Assembly: GCA_003254925.1 (NCBI GenBank)
Contig: QANZ01007536.1
Location: 298,380-362,379 of the forward strand
Source of the DNA: Chamaecrista fasciculata
Taxonomy: Eukaryota; Streptophyta; Magnoliopsida; Fabales; Fabaceae
Length of the DNA stretch: 64,000 nucleotides
Direction of reading: 5' to 3'
Positions within the stretch are counted from its first letter, which is position 1, and each line of letters opens with the position of its first letter. Positions 24,160 through 37,733 of this stretch are shown here, in pieces. The notes below the pieces were generated by a model, which had not been told where the DNA came from, ran no database searches, and was given only the letters and a program-made list of their open reading frames with translations. Made by a program: the position numbers and the translations under genes.

Positions 24160-24395
24160 TGTATTTTTTTGTGACTTTAATATGACAAATAATAAAAAGT
24201 AATGATATATATGACATATTTATGAATAAATATTGTAATTTTTAAAGTTTTTATCAAAATTTATTAATTTTAAATTATTTTTATATATAAATATATGCAG
24301 TGTCATGTCCTGTAATTTTAAAAATTTAACGTGTCGGTGTGTCTGTGTCATTGTTGTGCCCCGTGTTCATGTCAGTATGCTTCATAGCTACTGAT
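24160..24395. repeat. Truncated hAT MITE fragment
   Basis: This matches the right two thirds of the element at 4684-5048, including AACGTGTCGGTGTGT and the end TTCATAGC. The left end is missing. Confidence 0.65.
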
Positions 24396-25301
24396 TATGA
24401 GATAACTTAAAGCAACAAAAAAAAAGGGGTAATAAATTATAAATTACTAAAACTATCATAAGTCATAAGTGTGCAATTGTTGTTAAAAAAAAATCATAAG
24501 TGTGAAATTCTTTTCTTTGAGAGAGTACACATTTAAATTTAAATTAGCTAATTAAAGATACATCATTTAGTTCCAAGTGAGTTGGATTTGTAGAGAGTGG
24601 GAAGTTGAGACCACAAAATTGAGTAGTACTATAGTAATACATAGCAATATATATATATATATATATATAGAATAGCTAATTAATCAATGCCTCTAATTAA
24701 TTTGGTGTTTCATGCTTGTTATGTTTTGTTAATGCAACACCAAACATAAAATTATAACACCCACCCACCACCAAATTACGTATTAAAGTGGGTAGATATA
24801 TAGTCCAAACAACACCTTAACTATACATTATTATGGTAGATCCAACATATATAATTCTTCGACATAACTCTACGCACAAATCGATAACATGAGATTAATT
24901 GGAATTCACTTCAAATTTAAAGAATTTGACTGACTGTACGAATTTGAACACTAAATGCACAATCTATATGAGACTGTTTGGATCAATGTCAACAATATTA
25001 GTTAGATCTCCTTATTTATTATTATTAACAACTATATATATTATTAATTATATATAATTTTAAAATATCGTAATTTTTTCAAAATATATATTAAAATAAC
25101 ATTTGACATGTCATATAAAGTAGGTAAAAGTATAATTTTGGTTCTTTATTTTAAGCCTAGGTTTCAATCTTATCATTCAACAATTATTTGTTTCATTTTA
25201 GTCATTTAAGTAACTTCCTCCAACTGATAAAAAAAAAAAATTAATCCTAGATACTATTAATTTATTTAAAGAAAAATGTTGAGTTGGAATCAAACTTATT
25301 A
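24396..25301. other. AT-rich intergenic stretch with (AT)n
   Basis: A microsatellite lies at about 24647-24669. No gene is recognised. Confidence 0.5.
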
Positions 25302-25310
25302 TTTTTAATT

Positions 25311-26335
25311 GGGTAAAATGCACTTTGGTACCCTGTGGTTAGGACCGAATCTACTTTGGTACTCTGTGGTTATTTTCCGTCAAGATTTAACAAAAAGCGC
25401 TGACGTGGCTCAATCTTAGTTATCGATTTCTACTACATTTTATCTGTTAATTTCAATTGCAGCTTAAACCATATTTCACTATTCAACAAGATTTCTTTTG
25501 TGTGTTTAGGTCCTCACTCTTTGATAAAACGAATCAAAACACAACAAACTAAAAGAATAGATGGAGTTTTCTACAATTTCATTTCAAGAACTAGAGTTAT
25601 TAAAAAAGAAATTGCAGAAAGATCGTTAGAGTTTTGATGAATCAAAATCTTCCCTTTCTCATAAAACTTCTCTCAACCAAGTCCTTAATTAATCACATAT
25701 TGAACTCAAATGTTTGTCATCTTTATCAGATTGGTCCTTGGAACACAAAAAACAACTCTGTTTATCTATTGTTTGATTTATCTTCCATTTAAGGTCAATA
25801 AAATTTTATAGTTTTCATAATAGTCTTTGGGGCACATTATAATAAGATTGATTTTCTACAATATATGATCATAATTAATTTAATTATTTTATTAAATATA
25901 CCAATTTGAGACTATTTGGGGGCATTTTGTAATTTTTGCAAAAAACTTGTGAAGTTTATCTTCTCACCATTGAAACACATAGTTTTAGGACTAAACTGCA
26001 TTTTATTTTCCAGATTTAGGACTAATCTATAATTTTATTCTTTTTCGAATATTTTTCATAATTACATTTTGACCCCAAAATTTTGTTATAATTTTCATTT
26101 TAGTCCTCAAATATTATGATCTAGGGACATTTTTGAAAATTTTGAAACTATTTGGGGGCATTTTTTAATTTTGCAAAAGTGCTAACAATATTTTGTTAAA
26201 TCTTGACGAAAATAACCACAGGGTGCCAAAGTGCTAACGGCGCAAACCTCAAGGTACCAAAATGTCAAATTTTGTCTTTCAGGGTACCAAAGTGGATTCG
26301 ATCCTAACCACAGAGTACCAAAGTGCATTTTACCC
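25311..26335. mobile_element. Mutator-like foldback element, 1025 bp
   Basis: Ends are GGGTAAAATGCACTTTGG and CCAAAGTGCATTTTACCC. The exact 9-bp duplication TTTTTAATT lies at 25302-25310 and 26336-26344. Subterminal motifs repeat TTTGGTACC and GGTACCAAA. Relatives are truncated at 28721-29038 and 62140-62400. The centre is non-coding as far as I can tell. Confidence 0.87.
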
Positions 26336-26379
26336 TTTTTAATTTTAAAGTATTGATAATAATAAAAATAATAATAAGA

Positions 26380-26585
26380 GGAAAAATACTTTTTGGTCCC
26401 TAAAAGATGGGCATATTCACTTTCTAGTCCCTAAAAGAAAATACTATATTTTTCAGTCCTTGAAAAATCATCAACATTTACTCAGTCCTTTCCTTTAACG
26501 GAAATGATGGTTTGACCCATTAAATACTTGAAGGGCCTATCTTCCAGGGACTAAAAAGTAATTTTAATTTATTATTTTTAACTAT
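26380..26585. repeat. Partial GGTCC-phrase repeat
   Basis: TTTTTGGTCCCTAAAAG and the inverted AGGGACTAAAAAGTAATTT bracket about 200 bp, which suggests a small inverted-repeat element. Target duplications were not resolved. Confidence 0.45.
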
Positions 26586-27970
26586 ATTGAATAACTCATT
26601 GTTTAGTTTAATTGAATCTTGCTATGATTTGGTTTGGTGATCAGAAACGGTTATAAGAGATGCATGGCTTGGTTTGTAGAGTAAAGGCTTCAAGAATCAA
26701 TAAAATAATTAACCATGGCCTATTAGTACTTGAGGGAAAACAGGAGAAGTTAAGTAATAAAGAGGCTGTTACAAAAGTCCTTTTAGCTAGTATTACCAAA
26801 AAGAAAAAAAAAAAGTCCTTTTAGCTAGAAACAGCATGCATGCAATGAAGAACCTGGTTGCTTTAGTAAGAATAAGATCATCAGTCAATATGAAATGATA
26901 AGGTATTTCTTGTAAAGCTTAGCTTCTATATATATATATATTGTTCAACACACACACACACATATTCATGTTAATTTGTCTGCATGCCTCTCATTGTGTA
27001 TATATTATACATGATGCTACTTGTCACTAGGTGTGTGTGCAATTTGCAAACAAGCCTTATGTATAAGCTTCCATTTCTCTTCTTTTTTTTCGGTTGGGTA
27101 GACATAAATTATGAAAGTAAATATGCTTTTTACGCTTTACACAACATGCCTGTGGTGAAGAAGCTTATGTCTATTTTTTAGGGAAACTAAAGAAAGGTCT
27201 TACTAATTATGCCTTCAATTCAAAGATGATACAAAAGAAAAAAAAACACAATGAAATAATGAAGGGTTTTATAAAAAAAGAAAAATGCATTAGATACATA
27301 CAAATAACATATTTTGTTTCTCAAGGATATTTAGGCAACGTACTTCATCAATCATAATGAGTAATTTTCCAAGTCAAAAGAATGAGAAGATCGATACATA
27401 TATAAATGGGTTTATTTGCATATATAATTATACCAATTGGGCGCATGCAACTTTTTGAGAATTATGAGTACTGCCTTGCTTAAAGATGCAACTTGCAAGT
27501 CAAATGACCATCACGTTTCCAAATGGGAGTTTCTTTTTCCATCCAAAAAAAAAAAGAACAAATTAATGTGTATAACTCATGATCTCCTACTTTCATGATT
27601 GAAATTTGAAAAACAGGTCCAAGTTTTGTAATGCTTCTCTCTCTCTCTCACAAACACAGACATGTACTTTTCTTTCCTTCCCTTTTTTTTAATTACATGT
27701 TTAAAATTATTAATTATAATTTTAAGAGTAAATTAATAAATTGATATGAAAGATCACCAAGTTAATAACTTAATCCTTAAAAAATTAAAATATATAATTT
27801 AATCATAAGGTAGAGAAGAAAAAAAAAACTAANAACCGAAGAAACTTACTAGTGGCTAGGTTTTTTCTCGCGAATTCTGCTCTCTCTGGCTTCGTATTTG
27901 ACTTGATGAATGATGAAGAAGAAGGAGACGAACGCGTAGAGGAAGAAGAAAGCTGCTAATGAGTGAAAAG
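26586..27970. other. Intergenic stretch
   Basis: A short (CA)n tract lies near 26950. An N is at 27833. The GA-rich segment 27900-27950 could be a leader or captured fragment, but no protein is recognisable. Confidence 0.45.
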
Positions 27971-27975
27971 AATTA

Positions 27976-28227
27976 GGGCTCCGTTTGGTAGCCATGCAAT
28001 GTGTTTTACATCGTAAAAGGGCACGGATTCCAAGACTTTCATGTGTTTGGTATGGTTATTTGAGCTATGTAAAGTGGATTACAATGTAAAGGGCTTTACA
28101 TTACATAGGCCATTTTTCTTTACTTCACATTTCTGATTTAATCCAAGTCTACCTAGGGAATTATGGTAGAATTCCTAATTTGCCCCTCTCACTCCCATCA
28201 CATCTCCTTCCCAAAATGGTGAACAGC
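27976..28227 (+). mobile_element. Tourist-like (PIF/Harbinger) MITE, right end lost in gap
   Basis: It begins GGGCTCCGTTTGGTAG after TTA. It matches the complete copy at 59721-60009 for about 230 bp, including TTTCATGTGTTTGGTATGG. It runs into the N gap. Confidence 0.72.
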
Positions 28228-28720
28228 NNNNNNNNNNNNNNNNNNNNNNNNNNNNNNNNNNNNNNNNNNNNNNNNNNNNNNNNNNNNNNNNNNNNNNNNN
28301 NNNNNNNNNNNNNNNNNNNNNNNNNNNNNNNNNNNNNNNNNNNNNNNNNNNNNNNNNNNNNNNNNNNNNNNNNNNNNNNNNNNNNNNNNNNNNNNNNNNN
28401 NNNNNNNNNNNNNNNNNNNNNNNNNNNNNNNNNNNNNNNNNNNNNNNNNNNNNNNNNNNNNNNNNNNNNNNNNNNNNNNNNNNNNNNNNNNNNNNNNNNN
28501 NNNNNNNNNNNNNNNNNNNNNNNNNNNNNNNNNNNNNNNNNNNNNNNNNNNNNNNNNNNNNNNNNNNNNNNNNNNNNNNNNNNNNNNNNNNNNNNNNNNN
28601 NNNNNNNNNNNNNNNNNNNNNNNNNNNNNNNNNNNNNNNNNNNNNNNNNNNNNNNNNNNNNNNNNNNNNNNNNNNNNNNNNNNNNNNNNNNNNNNNNNNN
28701 NNNNNNNNNNNNNNNNNNNN
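28228..28720. other. Assembly gap (493 N)
   Basis: Unknown sequence between a truncated Tourist-like element and the right end of a Mutator-like element. Frames across it are artefacts. Confidence 0.99.
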
Positions 28721-29038
28721 GACCTATTCAAAAGAAATCTTATGAAAAGGAGAAAAATCTATAATATTAGAATTCTAAAGACCCTTTTATAATTAATTCT
28801 TTATGTTTTGATCCCTTTTAGTAAAGGGAAAGGACTTAAACGCATAAGAGAAGACTTTTTGGGAGATTTTTGACATTTTAACTAACATTTGCCGTTAAAT
28901 CCTAACAGAAAAAAACCTCAGGGTACCAAATCGCTAACGGAGCAAACCACGGGGTACCACAATGCAAAAATTTTTCTTTCAGGGTACCAAAGGGGAACCG
29001 CCCCTAACTACAGGGTACCGAATTGCAATTTACCCTTT
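28721..29038. mobile_element. Right end of a Mutator-like element
   Basis: TCAGGGTACCAAATCGCTAA through GCAATTTACCC matches the right arm of 25311-26335. The left arm is presumably in the gap. Confidence 0.68.
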
Positions 29039-31636
29039 TTTTTATTAGGAACAACTTTATTTTTGTTCTTCACCTCCTTATTGTATATATATATAGGTAC
29101 ATTTTATTCTAATTTGTATTCATTTAATTTATCCATAATTAATATTCTTACTATTGTAATATTTTAAGTATATTGAATTATGGTGTATTACTATTATTTA
29201 GGACCTTGATGAATGTGTATCATGCAAGTAAAGGCAAGACTTACATGCAATTTCTTATATGTTTGATATAAGATTTTCCAATAAAAATAAGGCACATGGT
29301 AAATTTGTTTTGCATGACCAATCATGGTTGAAATAGAGCATTAAATACAACTTTTTGCACAATCATTCATTGAAGAGAGAGAATGTAATTGGAGCTTGTG
29401 ATGGGAAGAACTTCATAACAAACATATAGCAAACTGTATATAAATTTTTTTTTCTTTTGTATTATGTAAGTATTATGTGTGTATTCTCATTGCTTGAATG
29501 TGTTGTTTGTGATTTGTAGAATGTCTAATTCCTAACAACTATTTTTTGTCTAAAAGCTGATATTTTGATGCTTTAATTTGCTGACTTAAAACGTTGACAT
29601 ATAAAAATTTGACATAATTAAATAATTATATAAAAGAAAGTTTTTCTCTTTTTTAGAAAAGCATAATTGAAGGTCCACCTATATATGTGAACACTGAACT
29701 GCATAGGATTTAGAAGTTATCATCCTATTTCCATTGAACTTCTCTCATTGTAAAAGGCAAATTAAAAGCTGAGTGACTAGGCCTACTTTTGCACTTCCAG
29801 CCACTGAGGCAAGTTTTATTTTATTTATTTTTCATACTTTTTAAATGCAACTTTCTCTCCTTTTGGTACAAAAGCCTCTTATTTCCTACTATTGGCAATG
29901 ATTAGTGGAAGTAGATTTAGGGAAGATCCCACAACAAGTTTTTAGTTTGTTTAATTAATTTGAATGTTTTTAAGCAACAAGGTGTTGAAAGTTCATTCTT
30001 TTTGAAAATATTGAATTATTAAACAAAAAAAAGGATAATTAATTAGCTGTATATATTCCTAGCATGATCTCTTATATTGGAAAGCATATGCAAATTCTAC
30101 AAATGAAACTACCAACCTATATATTCTCTTCCCGGGGCCTGATCTGATCATAAAGGCTATCAAAACCAATAATCTTTCTTACCAACCCTTAATTAGTTTT
30201 TGTATTTATTTGGGGTCCTTTCATGATTCTTTAACACATATCAATTATATTAAGCTCCAATCAATTAGAATTATGTGAGCATATTATTCAATTACCATTC
30301 ACACAAACAAATTTGCTATTTGAAGGAGGAATATATGATTAGTGACTCAATTAGCCAGCTAATATATTGAGTTAAATTTATATATAATTAATTACTCTCT
30401 CATAATATATATATTCATTTATAACAATCATTGAGAGATCAAGTCTCTCCATGATGGTGATGATGTTGATACTATTTTCTTTATATATTGTGTCATATGG
30501 AAAGTGTCTGAATAATCTCAAGAGTGTGATGAAATCTTTACTTTTCATGGTTAAGAAGATTTCTTAGTGGATTTCCTAGTTGCATACTTCACAATTCACA
30601 TGGCTCGATAGGGATAGTTAACAAATAAACATAAAGAAATTCCTGCTATGACAAAGAGATAGCCAGAATGAGTACTTATTGTATTATAATTAAGAGTAAT
30701 TTATTGTTTGACCCCTGAAAAATTATGAATTTCTCAATTTAGTGCTTAAAAGATACATTATGAGTTTTTTTTCTAAAAAATACAATTAGAATCAATTAGG
30801 TTATTTTGTCCAAGATGCTAATTGAAATTTAATGAAAAATTTGATGTTGTGCGTTCATTTCAAAATTGTATCTGCATCGTACTTAATGAACAATTGATAT
30901 TAGAAAATCGTATATGCAATTAAATTTAAATTAATATTTTAACAAAAGACTAGATTGATTGTAAGTGTGTATTAAAATCATATAATCTCATACTACGCAT
31001 ATTTATAAGTTTGAGAATATAAAATTATTTTTTTATGATTTTAATATAATAAATAATAGAAAATAATGACACTAATCACATACATCATTATTAGATATTG
31101 CGAATTTTAAAATTTTTAATTATTTATATATAAAAATATATATCATATCCTGTCAAACAACTTTAGAAATTTAAAAGCTTCTTTAGGAAGAAATTGTTGT
31201 ATCACTCTCTACTCTATCTAACCTTTCATGACCCGAAAAAGAAAAAGTTAAATTAGCTTTCACTAAAATCTAACTAAATTATATTTTTTTCGTCAATAGA
31301 ATTCACTTTTCATTTAATGTGCATTCATTTTCAAAATAAGAAAATTTTAGTTAAGTAATATATATTTTTAGAATCTTATGCATGGTAAAATCTAATACTA
31401 ATTTGAATTTCTTATTGTTAAATAAAAAATATATAATTATATTGTCATGCTATAGAAGAGAAATAATACTAATTTGAATTTCTTATTGTTAAATAAGAAA
31501 TATATAATTATATTGTCATGCTATAGAAGAGAAATTATACTACTCTATATTTATTTCTAATTGCAATATCCCCCTATTAAAAAAAATATTGCAATTGTCC
31601 CCTAATTAATTAATCTCGATACATATTTTTTTTTTT
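29039..31636. other. Long AT-rich intergenic stretch
   Basis: No gene is recognised in 2.6 kb. It holds a hAT MITE fragment at about 31025-31175 (TATAAAAATATATATCATATCC region) and the tandem duplication listed below. Confidence 0.5.
31394..31535. repeat. 71-bp tandem duplication
   Basis: Two copies of a 71-bp unit, starting AATACTAATTTGAATTTC, lie head to tail at 31394-31464 and 31465-31535 and differ at about one base. Confidence 0.9.
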
Positions 31637-32174
31637 GGTTAAAGGTTCATTTTGGTCCTAAATGTATGCCCTAATGTTCATTTTGGTTCATTATGTTTTA
31701 GAATGTTCAAATTGGTCCTAAATGTTTGTAAAATGTTTCATTTTGGTCCCAACAATTGAATATGACTTGTTTCAAGTTCAAACGTGATGAGTTTAGAGCT
31801 ACGTATTGTTCTCGTAGAGTACTTTCTCTATCCAGTTGTATCCGTCAGCAAACGGGGTCAAATCGATCCTAAAAGTAAACCTCTTGTTTCATGATCAAAC
31901 AAGTAAAATTGATTATATTTCTCTCGTTTCAAATTCGACTGCGACGAATTCAGAGCAACAAGTTCCTATTAACAAGCCCTTTGAACTTGAAATGAGATAC
32001 GAGAGAACTATGATCAAATTCAATAGTTTGGGACCAAAATAAAACATTTTACTAACATTTAGGACCAAAATGAATCATTTTGCTAACATTTAGGACCAAT
32101 TTGAACATTTTGAAACATAATGGACCAAAATGAACATTAGGACATACATTTAGGACCAAAATGACCCTTTGACC
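31637..32174. mobile_element. Mutator-like MITE, 538 bp
   Basis: Ends are GGTTAAAGGTTCATTTTGG and CCAAAATGACCCTTTGACC. T-rich 9-mers flank it (8 of 9 match). Each arm has several GGTCCTAAATGT-type motifs. The centre has the family words GATGAGTTTAGAGCTACG and GCGACGAATTCAGAGC. It is nearly the same length as 34102-34640. Confidence 0.82.
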
Positions 32175-32183
32175 TTTTTTTTA

Positions 32184-34092
32184 AGCCTGATACATATATT
32201 ATCAACTATATAAAATGATAAAATACAAGTACATATGTTTTTGGTCTCTAATTTCTCTTCATAATTCATACGCATATTATAGATGAGAAGGTATATTAGA
32301 TATGGAATTTGGAAATGGAAATTTCGTCTCCAATTTTCTTCATAACTTGTGATTTGTGTAATGAAGATGGAAATTAATTGTCTCGATTCTAATTTCTATC
32401 TCCAATTTTCTTTTTAATAATCCGTAGCTAATCATCTCAAATATTTCTTACTTTTACCCTTTTAGAGATAGACTTTTTTATTTTAGACACAATTTTTTTT
32501 CTTTCTCTAACTAGAGACGGAACTCAAAAGATATTTTGTATCAATTATTTATAATTTCTTTTATACATTTTTTATTTCAAATATATAGATAATTAAGATG
32601 CCCATATTGAATAATTTAAATGGATATGGATAGATATAGTAAAAAAATGAGCACATACCTGCATGTTGACATCCCTATTATATAGGAATATATATGTCTT
32701 CGTTTCTGTCTTGGTGCTTCAAGATAAGGTTATAGAACAAGAACTCTATGGCTTATAATTAACAACATATTTTTACAAATGTTTATTTGCATTTGAAACC
32801 ATGGAATTAATGAATTGTTTTGTTTCTGAAAACACATTTGATTGTTGATTGTGGTTTAGTAATGCCATTTTTTCTATTCCGATAATTTAATTTCTTGAAT
32901 AGTTTGTATTCATAAATGAAGATTTTACTAGAAAGAAACTTGTCGAGAATTTTATATGAAAATGAGAGAACTCTTAAAATTTGAAATTTCATTCATAGTT
33001 CTAAATCCGGACAAAGCAAACTTGTTTACAGAGGAAATATACATAATTAAATAAAAGAGAAATAAAATAAAATAACCACTTACTCTTAAAATGTACCACT
33101 AGCTAACTCTTATATATGATTAGGTCAAATAAGATAATAACTTTTCCTAACAAAACTTTCATTATTTTATTTTCTAAAAGAATTAATTATACTGGCGACT
33201 TTTTGGTCACCTAAAGTTCCAAAACTTATAGGTCACTAATGTTGCCTCTAAAGTGACTTTTGTGCTGATCTAATTTCTAACTATATGATCAAGAAATATT
33301 TTTTATGACAATTTTTTGGTCTTTCATGCAAAGCTAGTCTCAACAACATATATATTTATTCAAAGCATATATGGTATTATGAATTTTATAAAAAATAAGG
33401 ATAAATTAATTTTTATTTTTTTAACAACTTTCTCTTATTATGAATTGTCACGTGACTTTAATGCATCTCTATGCTTGATAATATCTTATTTTAATTCAAA
33501 ATATATGTATCATTACCATCAAACAGGTAGATTGATTGATTCATATTAAAATTGATCTAATTTAATTAAAAATTTTGAATTGAAGACTTTGAAATGTAGT
33601 CATGCATGTTTGATACTTAATGGTTGAATCTTCATGTCTTCATGATCTTACGACTCAACTAAAATGATTCATCTTTGTTTAAAATCTAAATTTTTAAAAC
33701 AAATAAATGAAAAAAAAATGATGGTTTAGAACTAGAAAAAAACTGATGGTTGAAAAAAAGAGATTGATATGATGATTGTGTGATAAAAAACATGTCATGT
33801 TACGTATGGATGTAGTGCACACAAGAAACATTAGCATGGACACAGAATCAATGTGGGTTTCCCCACCAGTCCTCAAATTGAGGGAAAAAGCTTCATAAAC
33901 GAATCAATTTGGTAATAGAAACACAAAATGAGAAAGTGAATTAAATTAACCCATATTGAACGAGCAAAAAGTTGAATGTGGTTGCCAAATGCCAATTATT
34001 AGGCAAAGGGAAAAAAGAATGTTGTTCATGATTTTGATTTTTGAAGGCTTGTTGCTTTATCAACGTGTTTCATTGTGGTGAAGTGTGTGTAT
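32184..34092. other. AT-rich intergenic stretch
   Basis: No gene or bounded element is recognised. Confidence 0.5.
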
Positions 34093-34101
34093 ATATATAT
34101 A

Positions 34102-34640
34102 GGTTAAAGGGTCATTTTGGTTCTAAATGTATGCCTTAATGTTCATTTCGGTTCATTATGTTTTAAAATATTCAAATTGGTCCTAAATATTTGTAAAATA
34201 TTTCATTTTGGTCCTAAACTATTGAATATGACTTATTACAAGTTCAAACGTGACGAGTTTAGAGCTATGTATTGTTCTCGAAGAGTACTTTCTCTATCCA
34301 GTTGGGGTCGTCAGCAAACGAGGTCAAATCGGTCTTGAAAGTAGACCGTTTGTTTCATGGTCAAACAAGCAAAGCTGATCATATATTTCTTGTTTCAAAT
34401 TCTAATGCGACGAATTCAGAGTTATGAGTTCCTCTTAACAAGTCCTTTAAATTTGAAATGAAAGTCGAGAGAAATATGACCAAATTCAATAGTTTGGGAT
34501 CAAAATGAAACATTTTACTAATATTTATGACCAAAATGAATCATTTTGCAAACATCTAGGACCAATTTGAACATTTTGAAATATAATGGACCAAAATGAA
34601 CATTAAGGCATACTTTTAGGACCAAAATGACCCTTTGACC
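34102..34640. mobile_element. Mutator-like MITE, 539 bp
   Basis: Ends are GGTTAAAGGGTCATTTTGG and CCAAAATGACCCTTTGACC, set in a TATATA tract that supplies the flanks. It is the same family and layout as 31637-32174. Confidence 0.83.
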
Positions 34641-34649
<9 letters not shown>

Positions 34650-34671
<22 letters not shown>

Positions 34672-37557
34672 CAATTCAATTTTTATCCTCTAGATAACGT
34701 AAAAAATTGGCTATTCTTTAATAATGTAGCCCATCATTGATTCATTGGAATCATTTCAAGTTTGGACTTTGGACACAAAGTTATACTAAAGTAAATTTAA
34801 TTTTTTAACAGAAAGTTTTATAGATTATTACTGAGTTGACAATACAGACTAAATATATATATGAGAACTCTATGTTTAATACTCATATAATACACATGTA
34901 TTAATTAAGGAGTAAGGATCCTTATTAACTGTTCCTAAATCCTAAATTGAATTAAACGATCTTAATGATTGAGTCTAGATACCTGTGATGCAAATTGAAC
35001 AAAAAAAAATCAACAGAGATTATAATATAGGTGTCTTGGAATTCATTAAAAAATGAGAACAGACAAAATTTAAAAAACTATTTATTAGTTCATTGTGTTA
35101 TTAATTTGTCCATGCATGCAATATAGTGTAGTGACAGTTTATTTTACATGTGTTTAGACCCTTTTTGGTCCTAAATTCAATTATGTAAATTAATTTTAAT
35201 TAGGATCCAAGAAGAGGATTGATTATTTGCAATGTCCTATCATCATCACCTAATTACTTACCCTTAAATCCTTCCTCTATATTTCTTCACTGATAAACTG
35301 ATAATTAAAATAATTGTAGTTGTAACTAATATTTACTATGAAGATATGTCCAAATCTCTTGAAGCAAAGAGCTCCCATAATAATAAAGTACAGCACTTAA
35401 TTACTTCTTATTAATTTGACAATCTTGAAGAAGTAGATATGGTAAGAACACTGATAATGTTTAGTTTCAGATGTGTTCAACATCTTATCTCTCTCATGTC
35501 ATAATAAAAGAAAGTTATGATATCTATGCTTCATAAACAAGTTTTAAAAACTTTAATTGATTGACATTATTTACTTTATCTCAAGAATTAATTAGCCAAT
35601 AGTGTGTAGATAGAAAATGATTTGGCCCGATGTCTCCTCTACAAGAAATACAATAAATTAAGTTGAAATCACTCACCATTTCACTGTAGAGAGGGAGAAG
35701 AAAACTTGTATCCTAAAGGAAAGGATTGAATACCAACAAAGTTTAGTACAATCAATAGACAATCCGGAGTTTCCCGCCCTGTGTATAAAGCAACTAATTG
35801 GTCAACAACAAACCCTTAAATGGAGTTTAGATCCACGGAGGATATATTAGTCCTTAACCCATCGGGTTAAGGGATACTTTGGACAACCAAAAACAAAAAT
35901 AGACGGTCGGGTTCTTTAAACATAATGTCTTAAATTCGATCTGAGTTGTATATATGAAAGAAAAACTATTAATAGAAATAAAATCTATTTCGATAATCTC
36001 TATCTATCAAGAAGAGTGATCTAGAATTGTTAGTTGGAGGGTATCACCTTCTTACCCAAAAAGAAAAGATGATCTTCTAGAGTTCTTTCTTACGATATTC
36101 TTTTTAACTCTCTTAAAATATTTAAACCTTACATTTAAAAAAGAATAATCTTTTTTTTTTTGGCCAGAAAAAAAAAAGAAGAATAATCTTTAACTATCGA
36201 TTATAAGATATTATCTTATCCTTATAACAAAAAACAAAGGATTATATCCGCTATAGTTTTATTTTACAATGTTTTATAACTCTTCAAAAGATATGCAACA
36301 TAGTAATCGGAAAAAAAAGAAGAAGAAGAAGCAGCTTCTCATAAAGCTCAAGAGTTCAATTACCTGGATTTTCACTACTTAGATCAAATGAAAATTTGCA
36401 TGACTTTTTTCTATATAATTTTGAAAAACACAAACCTTGAGTCTGTATAATAAATTGAAAGCTAAAATGCTTAAAGCTGTTCTAATCACAATGCAACTTG
36501 ATATACTGATTTGAGAGCAATCAAAAGATAAAATATATATATATATATATATAACTTGAATCAAACAAATATTTTATAATGATAATGGATGATGACTACT
36601 TAGAGGCCCATTATATATATATATATATATAATTATATATAAGATAAAAAGGGAGAGGAGAACTTTCTTTACAAAGTCACATTAATTTTGGTTGATTTTG
36701 GTAGCTACTGTTCAGGAATGGATTGTTGAGAATTCAAAATCAATATTTTTGCATCAACCTAACACGTAGGACCAGATTCTGCACTTTAAAGTTCTTGTTC
36801 TCTCAAGATTCCCCTCAGAAAAATTGAAGTCAAAAGACAAGAAAACAACCAAATTAAAGAAATATATGATGAATTATTAGGACAAATTAAATATATATTC
36901 AAATAAAAACTAAAGGTCATTTTATTTCTTTTTGGCCTCTTCCACGAATTCATTCATCTTACATAGCCTGAGGGAAAAAGAAAAATATCATACCAACTCT
37001 CCTCATACCAACTCTCATCTTTTTTCTATCCTAAATAAAAATAAGGTTATTTATCGAAATGTACTTATTCAAATTACTTAATTAAGCAAGATAATATATA
37101 ATTGTTCGTTGGACTAAATTTTGTTATTAGGACATAGTTTTAAAATTTAAAGTATCTTTCTTTCTGAAAAATCTGCTGAAGAAATGTGTTTGGGAAAAGT
37201 TTTGGGTAAGCCAAATTGGTTTTTGATAACTTAAAAAAGGTTCTAGGCCTAGTATTCAAAATCGATTTCCTTTAACATTCTTTTGGACCGAGTTCTTTTT
37301 AAGCTAGATCTAGAAGCCCAATTGAGAATCTCAAAAGAACTTGCAATTTGCTCCTCTTATGAGAAAGCTTTTGCATCTTGTCCAAAAAAAAAAATGAGAA
37401 AGCTTTTGCATCCTCAAATGGAAGATTGCCATATTTGGATAAAAGCCATCTTTAAAATGCAATGTGTTTTAAACTAAAAATGTGCTGAATGTGTCTAGCC
37501 TTTTACTATGAAATTAATGATGCCCTTGTTAAGTTCTCCATAAAAGAAAAATGAGAA
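34650..37557. other. AT-rich intergenic stretch
   Basis: No gene is recognised. AT microsatellites lie at about 36534-36553 and 36612-36631. Confidence 0.5.
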
Positions 37558-37733
37558 TGCGAACAGAGGTTAATCTACTTGATAAGAAGTTAACTCATAA
37601 TTCACAAGATAATGAGTTCAAGTCTCGTTTTAATACAAAAATCTTGTTGATAGATAATTTATAAGTACCGATATAATCGCTCAGTGAGCTCAGAGACATA
37701 AACTTTTTCTCAAAAAAAAAAAAGAGAAAAGAA
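37558..37733 (+). mobile_element. Degenerate SINE, same family as 61910-62090
   Basis: This aligns with the SINE on the minus strand at 61910-62090: GAGGTTAATCTAC, AACTCATAATTCACAAG, box-B-like GAGTTCAAGTCTC, CTTGTTGATAG and AAGTACC, then poly(A) at about 37712-37723. It is old and substituted, and the target duplication is not clear. Confidence 0.6.

Noticed and set aside
28180-28764. Frames of 177-194 codons
   Set aside because: They are also mostly N.
37283-37477. 64-codon plus frame
   Set aside because: It contains an internally duplicated AGAAAGCTTTTGCATC segment and has no family.
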